DNA from: an uncultured Verrucomicrobia subdivision 3 bacterium
GTDB lineage: Bacteria > Verrucomicrobiota > Verrucomicrobiia > Limisphaerales > UBA11358
Length of the DNA stretch: 51,099 nt
Assembly: GCA_903917705.1 (NCBI GenBank)
Contig: CAIXBQ010000099.1
Location: 1-51,099 of the forward strand
Direction: 5' to 3'
Shown: positions 23,466 through 32,452 of the stretch, one piece after another
How the letters are laid out: each line of letters opens with the position of its first letter
How positions within the stretch are numbered: the first letter of the stretch is position 1
The notes under the pieces: model-generated
The model's input: only the letters and a program-made list of their open reading frames with translations
Told to the model about the DNA's origin: nothing
Databases searched by the model: none
Translations under genes and position numbers: made by a program

Positions 23466-24503
23466 ATGAGCGATTCAGCTCCAGCCAGCAACGACGCCCG
23501 CGAACGCGCGACGAAGCTGGACGCGGCCATCCGCCGGCCACCGGTGATCCAGGTTCCGTCGCGTTCCGCGCCGTTGTCGGCGGGTTTCTTTCCGCCGGCC
23601 CCGAAGCGTTCCGTGTTGTCGCCGGCGGAACTGGAACGCTTTGGCAACCTCCTGCTGTTCGCCCGCTCCACGGTGGAGGGCTATTTCGTTGGCAAGCATA
23701 AATCGCCCCGTCGCGGCTCGTCCGTCGAATTTGCCGACTACAAGGAATATGTCCCGGGCGACGACCTGAAGCGCATTGACTGGCGTGCGTATGGCCGGTC
23801 GCGCCGGCTCTTCATCCGGCAGTTTACGGCGGAAACGGACATGGTGATTTATCTGCTCGTGGACGTCAGTGCTTCGATGAACTATGCCGGCGCGGAGAAA
23901 CAATCCAAGCATGTCCTCGCTGCCAAAATCGCCGCCGCGCTCGCCTACCTGATGGTGCATCAGGGCGACCAGGCTGCGCTCGGCCTGTTTGCCGACAAAT
24001 TGAAACGCTTTCTGCCGCCGGGCGGGACGCGCGGCCATCTGCATAATCTGGTCGCCGAACTCGAAGCGGTCGAGCCGGCCTCGACCACTGGCATCGCCGG
24101 CGCGCTGCAGGAATGCAACTCACTGTTCAAAAAACGCGGGCAGCTCGTGGTGCTTTCTGATTTTTGGGACGACCCCGATGCGACGTTCGAGGCTTTGAGC
24201 CGTTTTCTGCACCGGGAATTTGAGATTCTCCTGTTGCACGTTGTGCATCCGCATGAGCTGGATTTGCCCGGCGTTCATGCCGCGCGGTTTCAGGACCTGG
24301 AAACGCGCGAGGAAATCGAGGTTGAGCCGGAGGAAATTCGCGCCGCCTATCGCGAATCGGCCCGCCGCCGAGTGGACCGGCTGGCGCGCGAGGCCAATCA
24401 TCGCCGCATCACCCACGCGCTTGTGCATACCGACCGGCCGTATCTCGACGCCATCGAGGCTTACTTGGGCTTTCGCGGCAACAACCAACTTGCGGGACGT
24501 TGA
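23466..24503 (+). CDS. DUF58 protein (von Willebrand A-like fold)
   Basis: The protein has 345 residues. After a ~60-residue N-terminal tail comes the DUF58 core: GSSVEFADYKEYVPGDDLKRIDWRAYGRSRRLFIRQF, followed by a vWA-like MIDAS motif VDVSASM. There are no membrane helices, so it is cytoplasmic. DUF58 proteins are the standard partner of MoxR ATPases. The next gene starts seven bases after its stop. Confidence 0.9.
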   Translation: MSDSAPASNDARERATKLDAAIRRPPVIQVPSRSAPLSAGFFPPAPKRSVLSPAELERFGNLLLFARSTVEGYFVGKHKSPRRGSSVEFADYKEYVPGDDLKRIDWRAYGRSRRLFIRQFTAETDMVIYLLVDVSASMNYAGAEKQSKHVLAAKIAAALAYLMVHQGDQAALGLFADKLKRFLPPGGTRGHLHNLVAELEAVEPASTTGIAGALQECNSLFKKRGQLVVLSDFWDDPDATFEALSRFLHREFEILLLHVVHPHELDLPGVHAARFQDLETREEIEVEPEEIRAAYRESARRRVDRLAREANHRRITHALVHTDRPYLDAIEAYLGFRGNNQLAGR

Positions 24504-24509
24504 CGCGCC

Positions 24510-26588
24510 ATGTCATTTTTAAGTCCAGCCCTGTTTGCAATCTTGATTCCGCTGGCCGCCCTGCCGCTGGCGCTCCACTTGTTGAATAAAGGTTTTCCGC
24601 GTCACTTCAAATTTCCCTCCATCCTGCTCATCAAGGAAACGCTGGCGCGTCGCTCGAAAATCCACCGCTGGCGGCACTGGATTTTGCTGTTGTTGCGGAC
24701 GGCTTTCATCCTGCTCCTGTTGGCCGCTTTCTTGCAGCCGGTTTTGAAACGCTTCGGTACGGATCCCGCCGACCGGAGTGGGCGGCAGGTGCTGATCCTG
24801 TTCGATCATTCCATGAGCATGGAACACCGGGGTGACGGCCCTACCTCGCGCGAACGCGCTGTCCACGAAGCCGGGAAGCTGATTGATTCGCTCGGTCCGG
24901 ACGACACGGTGAATGTTTTGCTCCTGGAGCCGGCACTCAATCAGTGCTTCGTGTCTTTTTCCAAGGACACGGCCGCGGCCCGGCAGTTCCTGAGCCGGCT
25001 CAAGCCCGGGCTTGGCCGCGCGGATGTCAATCAGGCCAATGCCGTGGCGGCGCGGCTGTTTTCGCCCACCATGTCGCGGCCGGAAATTTATTATCTTTCT
25101 GATTTTGCACGGAAGAAATGGGCCGATGTCAATTTCACTGCGCTGCCCCCGGCGGTGAAATTATTTTTCGTGGATGCCGGCTCGGCCCGGCGCGATAACC
25201 GCGCCATTCTCGATGCGCGCTCGTCCCAGACCGAGGTGCTTGCGGGTGACACCGTCCCGCTCACCGTCATCGTCGGCAACTTTGCGGCGGAACCGTTCAC
25301 TGGCCGCGTTTCTGTTCTGCTCGACCAGCGGGCCGGCTTCGAGCAGGAGGTTGCCATCGCCCCATGGTCGCAGGAAAAAGTGACCGTGCCGGTTTCCGTC
25401 GGCGGTCCGGGCGTGCATTTGTGCGAAGTGCGTCTGCCGGCGGACGCGCTTGATTACGACAACCATTTTTTCCTCACGCTCGCCGTGCAGGAAAAAGAGG
25501 AGGTGCTGATCGTCACCGACGGGCCGGACCGCCGGCGGAGCGGTGCGTATTTTCTAAAAACCGCGCTGAACCCGTTCGCCAACGAGGCGGGTTCGCTGCT
25601 CCCGCGCATCATCTCGTCCGGCGAGCTTACGCCCGCGCGGCTTGCCGGTGTGCAGAAAATATTTTTCACCCAGGTCGGCCGCTTGAGTCCCGAAGCCTGC
25701 GCGGCGGTGGCCCGGACCGTCTTTTCCGGCGGCGGGCTAGTGTATTTCCTCGACGGCCCGGCGGACGCTGAAAACCTGGCCGCGCTCGAAAAAATCACCG
25801 GGCCGGGCACGCTGCCGCTGCGCCTCGCGCGCCGCAGCCTGGCCACCAACGTGACCGCTGGCGCGCAGCAGATCGTGCGCGGCGACTTCAAGTCGCCCTT
25901 CCTTAAATTATTCGCGGGCGGTGCGCGCCAGGACCTCGCGTTGCTGGATTTTTACGATTATTACCAGGCCGGCGCGACCGGCGCGGGCGGCGTGCTGCTG
26001 CAATTCGGCGATGATTCGCCCGCTCTGGCTTCGCTGCACCACGGCCTTGGCACGGTGCTGCTGCTGAATTTTTCCGCCGGGGAATTTTCCAGCAATCTCG
26101 CCCGGCAGCGGATTTTTCCCGCGTGGATGCAGGACATGGTCAAGACGCTGGCCACTGCCGAACCGCCGCCGTCGGCTTATGTCGTCAACGAAACCCTCCA
26201 CACCGAAATCTGGCGCAATGAAATGCACGATGAGGTCGTCAGTCCGGCGGGATCCGTGGTCACTTCGAAGCGCGAACTGGCCGGCGAACGCTGCGCGGTC
26301 GCCTTTACTCCGGACCAGCTTGGTTTTTACACGCTCGGGTCGCCGCGTCCGCGCTATGCGTTTGGCGTTAATCCCGCCGCGGACGGGTCGGATTTGCGGC
26401 CGATTGATAAAAGTGTTTTGCCGGCGCAATTCGCGGACCATCACGAGGCGCATTTCGTTGCGGGCAGCGGGGATTACGACGCGCTGGCGAAGGGGCGGCC
26501 GGTGTTTCACTGGTTTGTTCTCGGCGCGCTCGCGCTCCTGTTGCTGGAAACGGGATTCCAGTTTTTGATCCGGAGGCCGGCGGTATGA
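24510..26588 (+). CDS. BatA-like membrane protein with vWA-type domain
   Basis: The protein has 692 residues. It opens with the aerotolerance-type BatA N-terminal module: a helix FLSPALFAILIPLAALPLALHLL, the FKFPSILLIKE motif and a second helix ILLLLRTAFILLLLAAFLQPVL. A vWA-like domain follows with ILFDHSMSM. The middle is a long soluble region of Ig-like and glutamine-amidotransferase-like strands, and the protein ends with a helix (FVLGALALLLLETGFQFLI). It overlaps the next gene by ATGA. Confidence 0.85.
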   Translation: MSFLSPALFAILIPLAALPLALHLLNKGFPRHFKFPSILLIKETLARRSKIHRWRHWILLLLRTAFILLLLAAFLQPVLKRFGTDPADRSGRQVLILFDHSMSMEHRGDGPTSRERAVHEAGKLIDSLGPDDTVNVLLLEPALNQCFVSFSKDTAAARQFLSRLKPGLGRADVNQANAVAARLFSPTMSRPEIYYLSDFARKKWADVNFTALPPAVKLFFVDAGSARRDNRAILDARSSQTEVLAGDTVPLTVIVGNFAAEPFTGRVSVLLDQRAGFEQEVAIAPWSQEKVTVPVSVGGPGVHLCEVRLPADALDYDNHFFLTLAVQEKEEVLIVTDGPDRRRSGAYFLKTALNPFANEAGSLLPRIISSGELTPARLAGVQKIFFTQVGRLSPEACAAVARTVFSGGGLVYFLDGPADAENLAALEKITGPGTLPLRLARRSLATNVTAGAQQIVRGDFKSPFLKLFAGGARQDLALLDFYDYYQAGATGAGGVLLQFGDDSPALASLHHGLGTVLLLNFSAGEFSSNLARQRIFPAWMQDMVKTLATAEPPPSAYVVNETLHTEIWRNEMHDEVVSPAGSVVTSKRELAGERCAVAFTPDQLGFYTLGSPRPRYAFGVNPAADGSDLRPIDKSVLPAQFADHHEAHFVAGSGDYDALAKGRPVFHWFVLGALALLLLETGFQFLIRRPAV

Positions 26589-28846
26589 ATCCCTCGGTCA
26601 GCGAACTGGTTTTTGATCCGGTTGTGCCGCCGCCGGTCATCGCTCTGGTCGGCGCGCTGCTGTTGTTTTTTACCGTCCGCGTTTATTGGCGCGTCGGCGT
26701 GTCCGTCGGCCGTTGGCGTAATCTCGTGCTGCTGTTCTTTCGTCTGGCGGGAGCCGCCTTGGTGCTGCTGCTGCTGCTCCAGCCGTCGCGCCGCGAGACT
26801 GTGCCGCCGCCTACCAGGGACCGGGTCACGCTCATCGGCCTGGATGCTTCCTTGAGCATGAAACAGCGCGACGCCGGCAATGAAACTCGCTTTGATGCCG
26901 CGAAAAATCTGCTGCTTGAATCCGGCGCGGTTGCCCCCAACGGCGTTGCCGATGATGTGCGGGTGCGGCTGTTCGAATTCAGCGACGATGCGCGGCCGCT
27001 TCAGTCGTCGTTGCTCACCCTGTTGCCGGCCGGCAAGACCACTCGGCTGCACCGATCCGTCACCACCATGCTGGGCGGTGCCGCTGATGATGAGGCGGTC
27101 AATGCGATGATTTTGCTGACCGACGGGCACGATTTTGAGCTCGTCAATCCCGTGAAGACCGGACTGGCGGCCCACAGCCGCCTCGCTCCGATCTACGCCG
27201 TCGCGTTCGGGCGGACGGGCAAGGTGCGTGACGTGGCGGTGCGCATCACGGGCTTTCAGCCGTACTGCTACGTCAAACAAAAGGCGCGCATCAACGCCAC
27301 GTTGCGGCTCATCGGTTGCGAGTTGGAGGACGTCACCGTGCAGTTGCTGCGCCAGGGCCAGGTGGTGCAGACCAAGCGCGTCAACGCGCAGGAACTTCAG
27401 GAGTTGCCGGTGGAATTTGAGGTCGTGGAACCGGAGATCGGCCAATACGAATACGAAGTCCGCGTGCCGCCGCTCGAAAACGAGGTGGACACGGCGAACA
27501 ACAGCGCCATCACCTACCTCAATGTCATTGACCAGCAAATCCGCGTGCTGCTGCTGGAGGGTGATCCGTATTGGGATACGACTTTCTTGCAGCGTTCGCT
27601 GATGCGCAATGACAAGTTCGACGTGGACGCTCTCATCGGTTTCGGGTCCGGCCATGTCCGCGCCATCCGCAAGACGCCGGGCCTCGGCGAACTGCGGTTG
27701 CCTTCCACGCTGGAGCAGCTGGCCGCCTATGATGTCGTGCTGCTCGGTCGCGCGGTGGACTCGCTGGCCGGTCCGCCCAACGCTTCTGGCCAGTTTGCAC
27801 TCCTCACCGGTGGCGGCTCGGTCGGGGGCGGAAAGAATGAGCTTCCCGCCTTGCTCGACCAGTTTGTCAAGGAGCGGGGCGGCACGGTGATCTTCAGTCG
27901 TGGCCGCGCGTTTGGCAGCTCCGCCGCCGGCGAATTGGAACCGGTGTTGTGGGGCGCGTCTAAACACGACCGCGTCCGGCTGGATGTGACCGCCGAGGGC
28001 CGCAGCCTGACGCCTTTCCGGATGTTGATTGATGGTGAGGGCGGGCTGGACGCGCTCCCGGATCTGCTCGCCGGCAAAAATCCCGAATCGATGCAGCCGC
28101 TCACGTCGACTCTGGCGGTGGGCGCGGAACGCGGCGATCCCGCGGCGGATGCGGTGATGGTGCACCGGCGTTACGGGCGCGGCCAGGTCGTCAGCCTCGG
28201 CGCGGACGGTTTCTGGCGCTGGGGGTTGAACGCCCGGGTGGATGCCGCCAATTCACCGTTCGACCGGTTTTGGGACCAGTTGGTTCTCTGGCTGCTGGCC
28301 GGCCGCGATTTCATTCCTAACCGGCAATTTTCCTTCCGTCCCAGCTCCGCCAATGTTTTGCTTGGCGAAAAGGTGTATTTCCGGCTCGTGCTGCGGCAGC
28401 CGGATCCGCAGGTGAAATCCGTGCCGGTCACCATTTGGTATGGCGACCGTGAGGCCGGGCGCACCAGCCTCGCTCCTTTGCCGGGCAGTGTTGCCCGGCT
28501 CACGGCGGAATTTCTCCCCGAGCGAACCGGTCGCTATCGTGCGGTGGTGAACCTGCCGGATGGCACCATTCAGGAATCCCGCTTCATCGTGTTTTCGGAA
28601 AATCTTGAGGAAACCGAGGTTGCGGCGGACACGCTGTACCTGCGGCGTTTGTGCGAAAGCAGCGGCGGCCGGCTGATCGAACCCCGGGAGCTGCCGAGGC
28701 TCTTGCAGGAGTTGCGCGGTGGAAAAAATGATTCGGCTCCGAAGACCTTCCTGCGGCCGGTGTGGAACGGGGCTTGGGTTTTCTATCTGGCGGGTCTACT
28801 GTTCGGGCTGGACTGGTTTTTCCGAAGGCGGTGGGGCTTATGCTGA
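26585..28846 (+). CDS. Membrane vWA/amidotransferase-like protein
   Basis: This 753-residue protein has two N-terminal helices (VIALVGALLLFFTVRVYW and LVLLFFRLAGAALVLLLLLQP). A vWA-type domain with MIDAS-like GLDASLSMKQ follows, then a large soluble domain with VLLLEGDPYWDTTFLQRSL and YGRGQVVSLGADGFWRW, and a C-terminal helix. The layout is that of verrucomicrobial/planctomycete relatives of BatA/BatB-type proteins. It overlaps the BatA-like gene by 4 bp and the following gene by 7 bp, implying translational coupling. Confidence 0.83.
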   Translation: MNPSVSELVFDPVVPPPVIALVGALLLFFTVRVYWRVGVSVGRWRNLVLLFFRLAGAALVLLLLLQPSRRETVPPPTRDRVTLIGLDASLSMKQRDAGNETRFDAAKNLLLESGAVAPNGVADDVRVRLFEFSDDARPLQSSLLTLLPAGKTTRLHRSVTTMLGGAADDEAVNAMILLTDGHDFELVNPVKTGLAAHSRLAPIYAVAFGRTGKVRDVAVRITGFQPYCYVKQKARINATLRLIGCELEDVTVQLLRQGQVVQTKRVNAQELQELPVEFEVVEPEIGQYEYEVRVPPLENEVDTANNSAITYLNVIDQQIRVLLLEGDPYWDTTFLQRSLMRNDKFDVDALIGFGSGHVRAIRKTPGLGELRLPSTLEQLAAYDVVLLGRAVDSLAGPPNASGQFALLTGGGSVGGGKNELPALLDQFVKERGGTVIFSRGRAFGSSAAGELEPVLWGASKHDRVRLDVTAEGRSLTPFRMLIDGEGGLDALPDLLAGKNPESMQPLTSTLAVGAERGDPAADAVMVHRRYGRGQVVSLGADGFWRWGLNARVDAANSPFDRFWDQLVLWLLAGRDFIPNRQFSFRPSSANVLLGEKVYFRLVLRQPDPQVKSVPVTIWYGDREAGRTSLAPLPGSVARLTAEFLPERTGRYRAVVNLPDGTIQESRFIVFSENLEETEVAADTLYLRRLCESSGGRLIEPRELPRLLQELRGGKNDSAPKTFLRPVWNGAWVFYLAGLLFGLDWFFRRRWGLC

Positions 28847-31758
28847 ACGAAACGTCAAACATTCTGGCCCGCCTGGCCGTGGCCGATCGCGCGCATCAAA
28901 AGGAGTCGGGCGGACGGTTGCTGTTGCGCAGCGTGAAATACGCCGGCGCCATGATCCTCTCGGTCTTCATTCTCGACGTGGTTTTTCATCTCAACGCCGG
29001 CTGGCGGCTGGGATTGTTGCTGGGCCTCCTCGCCGGCCTCATCGCGCTGCTGGCGGCCGGCTGGCATTGTGCGTTTGTCCGGCGGAACCGGTTGGAACAT
29101 ATCGCGCGGTTTTTGGAGGCGCGTGATCCCGCGCTCGGTTCGCGCCTGATCAACCTGCTTCAGTTGCGCGGGCAGACCGGCGATGAATCGCTTGCGCCGC
29201 TCACCCGCGAACTTGCGCGCCAGGCCGTGGAAAAATATGCGGCGGAACTGCGCGACGCTCCCCTCGAATCGCTCGCGCGGACGGATGAGTTGCCTCGCCA
29301 GCTCCGGCGCGCGGCGTGGGCGCTGTTCGGCTTGGTCGCTGTTCTGGCGCTGGGGTTTCACATCACCGCTGTCGAATTGGTGCGTTTCGCTGATCCGTTC
29401 GGCGATCATCCGCCATATTCCTTCACGCATCTGGAAATCACCCAGCCGGGGCCGGCGGGGACCAATGTGCTGTATGGGCGGGGCTTCGTGGTGAGAGCCC
29501 GGGCCTCCGGCCACGCGCCGAAGGAGGTTTTTTTGACCGCCTTTCCGCCGGGTCATCCCGAACAGGCCGTGACGGTCCCGATGTTCGACAAGGGCGGCCG
29601 GGATTTTGACCAGTTGCTCGCCAACCTGCAGGACGGGCTGCTCGCGTACGCCCACACCCGGGATCATGTGAGCGAATCCAAGCGCGTGCGGATCGGGGTG
29701 GTGCTGACGCCGCAGTTGGATAAGGCGTTCGTCCGCGTCGCGCCGCCGGCCTACACCGGTCTTCGGCCGGAGGAGAAAAACTTCGCGTTCAAGGGCGTGT
29801 CGGCGCTGGCCGGCAGCGAGGTGGGATTCCGGCTGCAATCCAACCGCCCGCTGCGGGAGGGCTGGCTCGAGCTTGCCGCCGGCGACCAGCCGCCGCAGCG
29901 GATTGCGCTGAAAAAATCGGCGGACCACGAGGTTTCCGGTTCTTTCATCGCGGCGGAATCGGGCCGTCTGCGGTTCTCCATCGTGGATGTTGCGGGTCTC
30001 GCCTCGGCGGGCGATTTTGAAAGCGCCCTGACGGTCACGCACGATTTGCCGCCTGAAGTTCGCCTCACCAACCCCGGGCATGACGCGTTTGTGGCGCTGG
30101 ATTTCAAGTTATCCGCGCAGATTGAGGCGAGCGACGACTACGGTCTGCGCGAAATCCGTCTGCAGCGCGGTTTGAACGGTGTCTTTTCCGCGCCGAAGAT
30201 TTTCACCAATGCCGCCGTGGTGCTCGCTCGCCGGGAGACCGTTGATTTCAATTTCGCCGGCCTCGGCCTCCGGCCCGGCGACGTGATTTCGCTCTTTGCC
30301 GAGGCGATGGACAATGCGCCCGAACCGCATCTGGCGCGGAGCCAGCTGGTGCGTTTGCAGGTCATCGGGGTGGAGGATTATAATAATTTCCTGCGCGAAA
30401 AAATGGACATTGCGGATATCGGGGAGAAATTTGCCGCCCTCAATGATGATTTGCAGGAGTTGATTGACCAGCAGCAGCAGCTCGCCGCCGCGGCGCAGCA
30501 GCTCAAGGAGCAGCTCGCGTCGGCCCCCGCGGGCAAGCGCGAGGCGCTGGCGCAGTCGCTCGATGCCTTGATCGCGAAACAGGGCGAGCTGAACGCCAAG
30601 TTGAACCGGCAGGCGGAACGGATGGAAAACTTTGTCCGGTCGAATCCGCTTTACGACGTGGAGACGGATTTGGCGGATCAGTTGCGCCAGCAGGCGGAAA
30701 ACATCCGCAACAGCACCAGCATCAATGACACGTCCGTCCGCCGCGTCGCGCAGCGCAGCTCGCCGGCGACGGGCCCGCGCCGGTTGTCGCCGGAACTGCT
30801 GGCTGATCTCAAGCAGGCGGCCGATGATCAGGCGGCGCGGCTTGGCGGCGTGCACGAGGCCGCCGAAAAAGATGTGGTGGACAAGCTCGCCGACCTGGGC
30901 CGGATGCAGGAATTGATCAATGATTTCAACCTGTTTGAATCGCTCTACCGGACCCAGCAGGATTTGGCGCAGCAGGCCCAGGCGTACAACCGGCCCGGCC
31001 AGCTGGGGCGTGAGGATCAGCTGGCGCTGAAGGAGTTGGCCGCCACCGAAAACGAGGTGGCCGCCGCGCTCGACCAGCTTCAGTCCAAGCTTCGCGACGA
31101 TGCCGCCGCCGCTGAAAAGCTTTTCCCCAAGGCCGCCCGGAGTGGCCGGTCGCTGGCGGACCAGATTGGCGAAAACCGCCTGGAGCCGTTGGCTCGGCAG
31201 GCCACGGGCCGGATGCTCGCGGCTGACGGCGGGCAATCCTTCGTTCTGGCTGACCGGCTGCGCGGCGAGATGGGAAAAATGTTTGGCGAATGCCGCGGCG
31301 GCAACTGCCCTTCGGGCGACGAACTGGATTCATACCTCAAACTGCAGCGGTTGAATCCTGGCCAGAACTTCGCGCAGATGTCGCGCAGCCGGAAATTCAG
31401 TCTGGGCTCGGGCCGGGGCCGGGCTTCCGGTCAGGGCGAAGGCGCGGGGGGGACGTCCGGTTATGCCGTGATGGATGGCTCCGCCTTGGATGTGATGGGC
31501 AACGAAACCTCCATCCGGAATGGCGGCAAGACCTCGCGCCAATCCAGCCGGTTTGGCAAGGGCGCTGGCGCCGCCGCCGGCGACCGTCGGGGCGAAGTCG
31601 GAAAACCCGATGTGCTGAAAGGGTTGAATCCGGTGAACCGCCAATCGGGCGCGGTATCGTCGGAAACCGTCATTGAGGAATATAACGACGTCGTGGAAAA
31701 TTATTTCCGGGCGCTTACCACCCGAAAGGAGCCGCTTGCCGATGAAAAAACGAAATAA
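28840..31758 (+). CDS. Large membrane coiled-coil protein (DUF4175-like)
   Basis: The protein has 972 residues. Two N-terminal helices and a third near residue 150 (WALFGLVAVLALGF) anchor it. Residues ~170-510 are beta-rich, with repeated YTGLRPEEKNF- and DDYGLREIRLQRG-type motifs. Residues ~520-830 are long coiled coils rich in Gln, Asp and Ala (ELIDQQQQLAAAAQQLKEQL). The C-terminus is Gly/Ser/Arg-rich. The domain order matches proteins in MoxR-type operons of Planctomycetes and Verrucomicrobia annotated as DUF4175. The ATG at 28840 overlaps the previous stop. Confidence 0.75.
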   Translation: MLNETSNILARLAVADRAHQKESGGRLLLRSVKYAGAMILSVFILDVVFHLNAGWRLGLLLGLLAGLIALLAAGWHCAFVRRNRLEHIARFLEARDPALGSRLINLLQLRGQTGDESLAPLTRELARQAVEKYAAELRDAPLESLARTDELPRQLRRAAWALFGLVAVLALGFHITAVELVRFADPFGDHPPYSFTHLEITQPGPAGTNVLYGRGFVVRARASGHAPKEVFLTAFPPGHPEQAVTVPMFDKGGRDFDQLLANLQDGLLAYAHTRDHVSESKRVRIGVVLTPQLDKAFVRVAPPAYTGLRPEEKNFAFKGVSALAGSEVGFRLQSNRPLREGWLELAAGDQPPQRIALKKSADHEVSGSFIAAESGRLRFSIVDVAGLASAGDFESALTVTHDLPPEVRLTNPGHDAFVALDFKLSAQIEASDDYGLREIRLQRGLNGVFSAPKIFTNAAVVLARRETVDFNFAGLGLRPGDVISLFAEAMDNAPEPHLARSQLVRLQVIGVEDYNNFLREKMDIADIGEKFAALNDDLQELIDQQQQLAAAAQQLKEQLASAPAGKREALAQSLDALIAKQGELNAKLNRQAERMENFVRSNPLYDVETDLADQLRQQAENIRNSTSINDTSVRRVAQRSSPATGPRRLSPELLADLKQAADDQAARLGGVHEAAEKDVVDKLADLGRMQELINDFNLFESLYRTQQDLAQQAQAYNRPGQLGREDQLALKELAATENEVAAALDQLQSKLRDDAAAAEKLFPKAARSGRSLADQIGENRLEPLARQATGRMLAADGGQSFVLADRLRGEMGKMFGECRGGNCPSGDELDSYLKLQRLNPGQNFAQMSRSRKFSLGSGRGRASGQGEGAGGTSGYAVMDGSALDVMGNETSIRNGGKTSRQSSRFGKGAGAAAGDRRGEVGKPDVLKGLNPVNRQSGAVSSETVIEEYNDVVENYFRALTTRKEPLADEKTK

Positions 31759-32452
31759 ATTTCTGAACGGCCTCTGCGCCGGCCTCGTGGCCGGATTGCT
31801 GGGCTTTGTTGCCGCCCCGGCGTTCGGCGATCCCGTGTCCGTCAAGCCGGCCACGCCGGTGCGTTCCGACCTTACGCTGCTGCAATGCGGCAACCTGATT
31901 TACGCCGGCAACAAGAGCTCGGTCTGTTTTGCCGACCGGTTTCTCACGGACGTGGCCGCGCAAACCTGTTTGCGCGTGAATAAAAAATTCTGCCCGGTCC
32001 GGCTGGATGCCGACGCTTTGTTCGACTATCCGTTCTGCGTGATGTCGGGCAACGAAAACTTTTCGCTCACCGACAAGGAGCGCAAGCAGCTTCGCCAGTA
32101 TCTCACCGCGGGCGGGTTTCTGCTGGTCAGCCCCGGCTGTTCGGACGAGAAATGGGACAAGTCGTTCCGCCAGGAGATGAAGCTGTGTTTCCCGGAGTTT
32201 CCCCTCCAGAAAATTCCCATGTCGCATCCGGTTTTTTCCGTCGTGAACCCGATCCCGCAGCTCACCGAGAAACATGGCAAGCCGGCCGCGCTCGAGGGGC
32301 TGGAAATCAACGGCCGGCTGGTGCTGGTTTATTCCAAGGAGGGTTTGAACGACGTTGAGTACGCCAGCGGCTGCTGCTGCTGCGGCGGCAATGAGATCCG
32401 TGATCCCGGCCGTGTGAATGTGAATGTTTTCACCTATGCGGTGCTTTATTAA
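31742..32452 (+). CDS. Exported DUF4159-like protein
   Basis: The protein has 236 residues from ATG 31742, overlapping the previous gene by 17 bp. A signal peptide (…LCAGLVAGLLGFVAAPAFG) precedes a domain with DLTLLQCGNLIYAGN, DADALFDYPFCVMSGNENFSLTDKE and QYLTAGGFLLVSPGCSD, the DUF4159 pattern. A cluster of four Cys (SGCCCCGGNE) stands near the C-terminus and could bind metal. The role in the MoxR system is unknown. Confidence 0.77.
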   Translation: MKKRNKFLNGLCAGLVAGLLGFVAAPAFGDPVSVKPATPVRSDLTLLQCGNLIYAGNKSSVCFADRFLTDVAAQTCLRVNKKFCPVRLDADALFDYPFCVMSGNENFSLTDKERKQLRQYLTAGGFLLVSPGCSDEKWDKSFRQEMKLCFPEFPLQKIPMSHPVFSVVNPIPQLTEKHGKPAALEGLEINGRLVLVYSKEGLNDVEYASGCCCCGGNEIRDPGRVNVNVFTYAVLY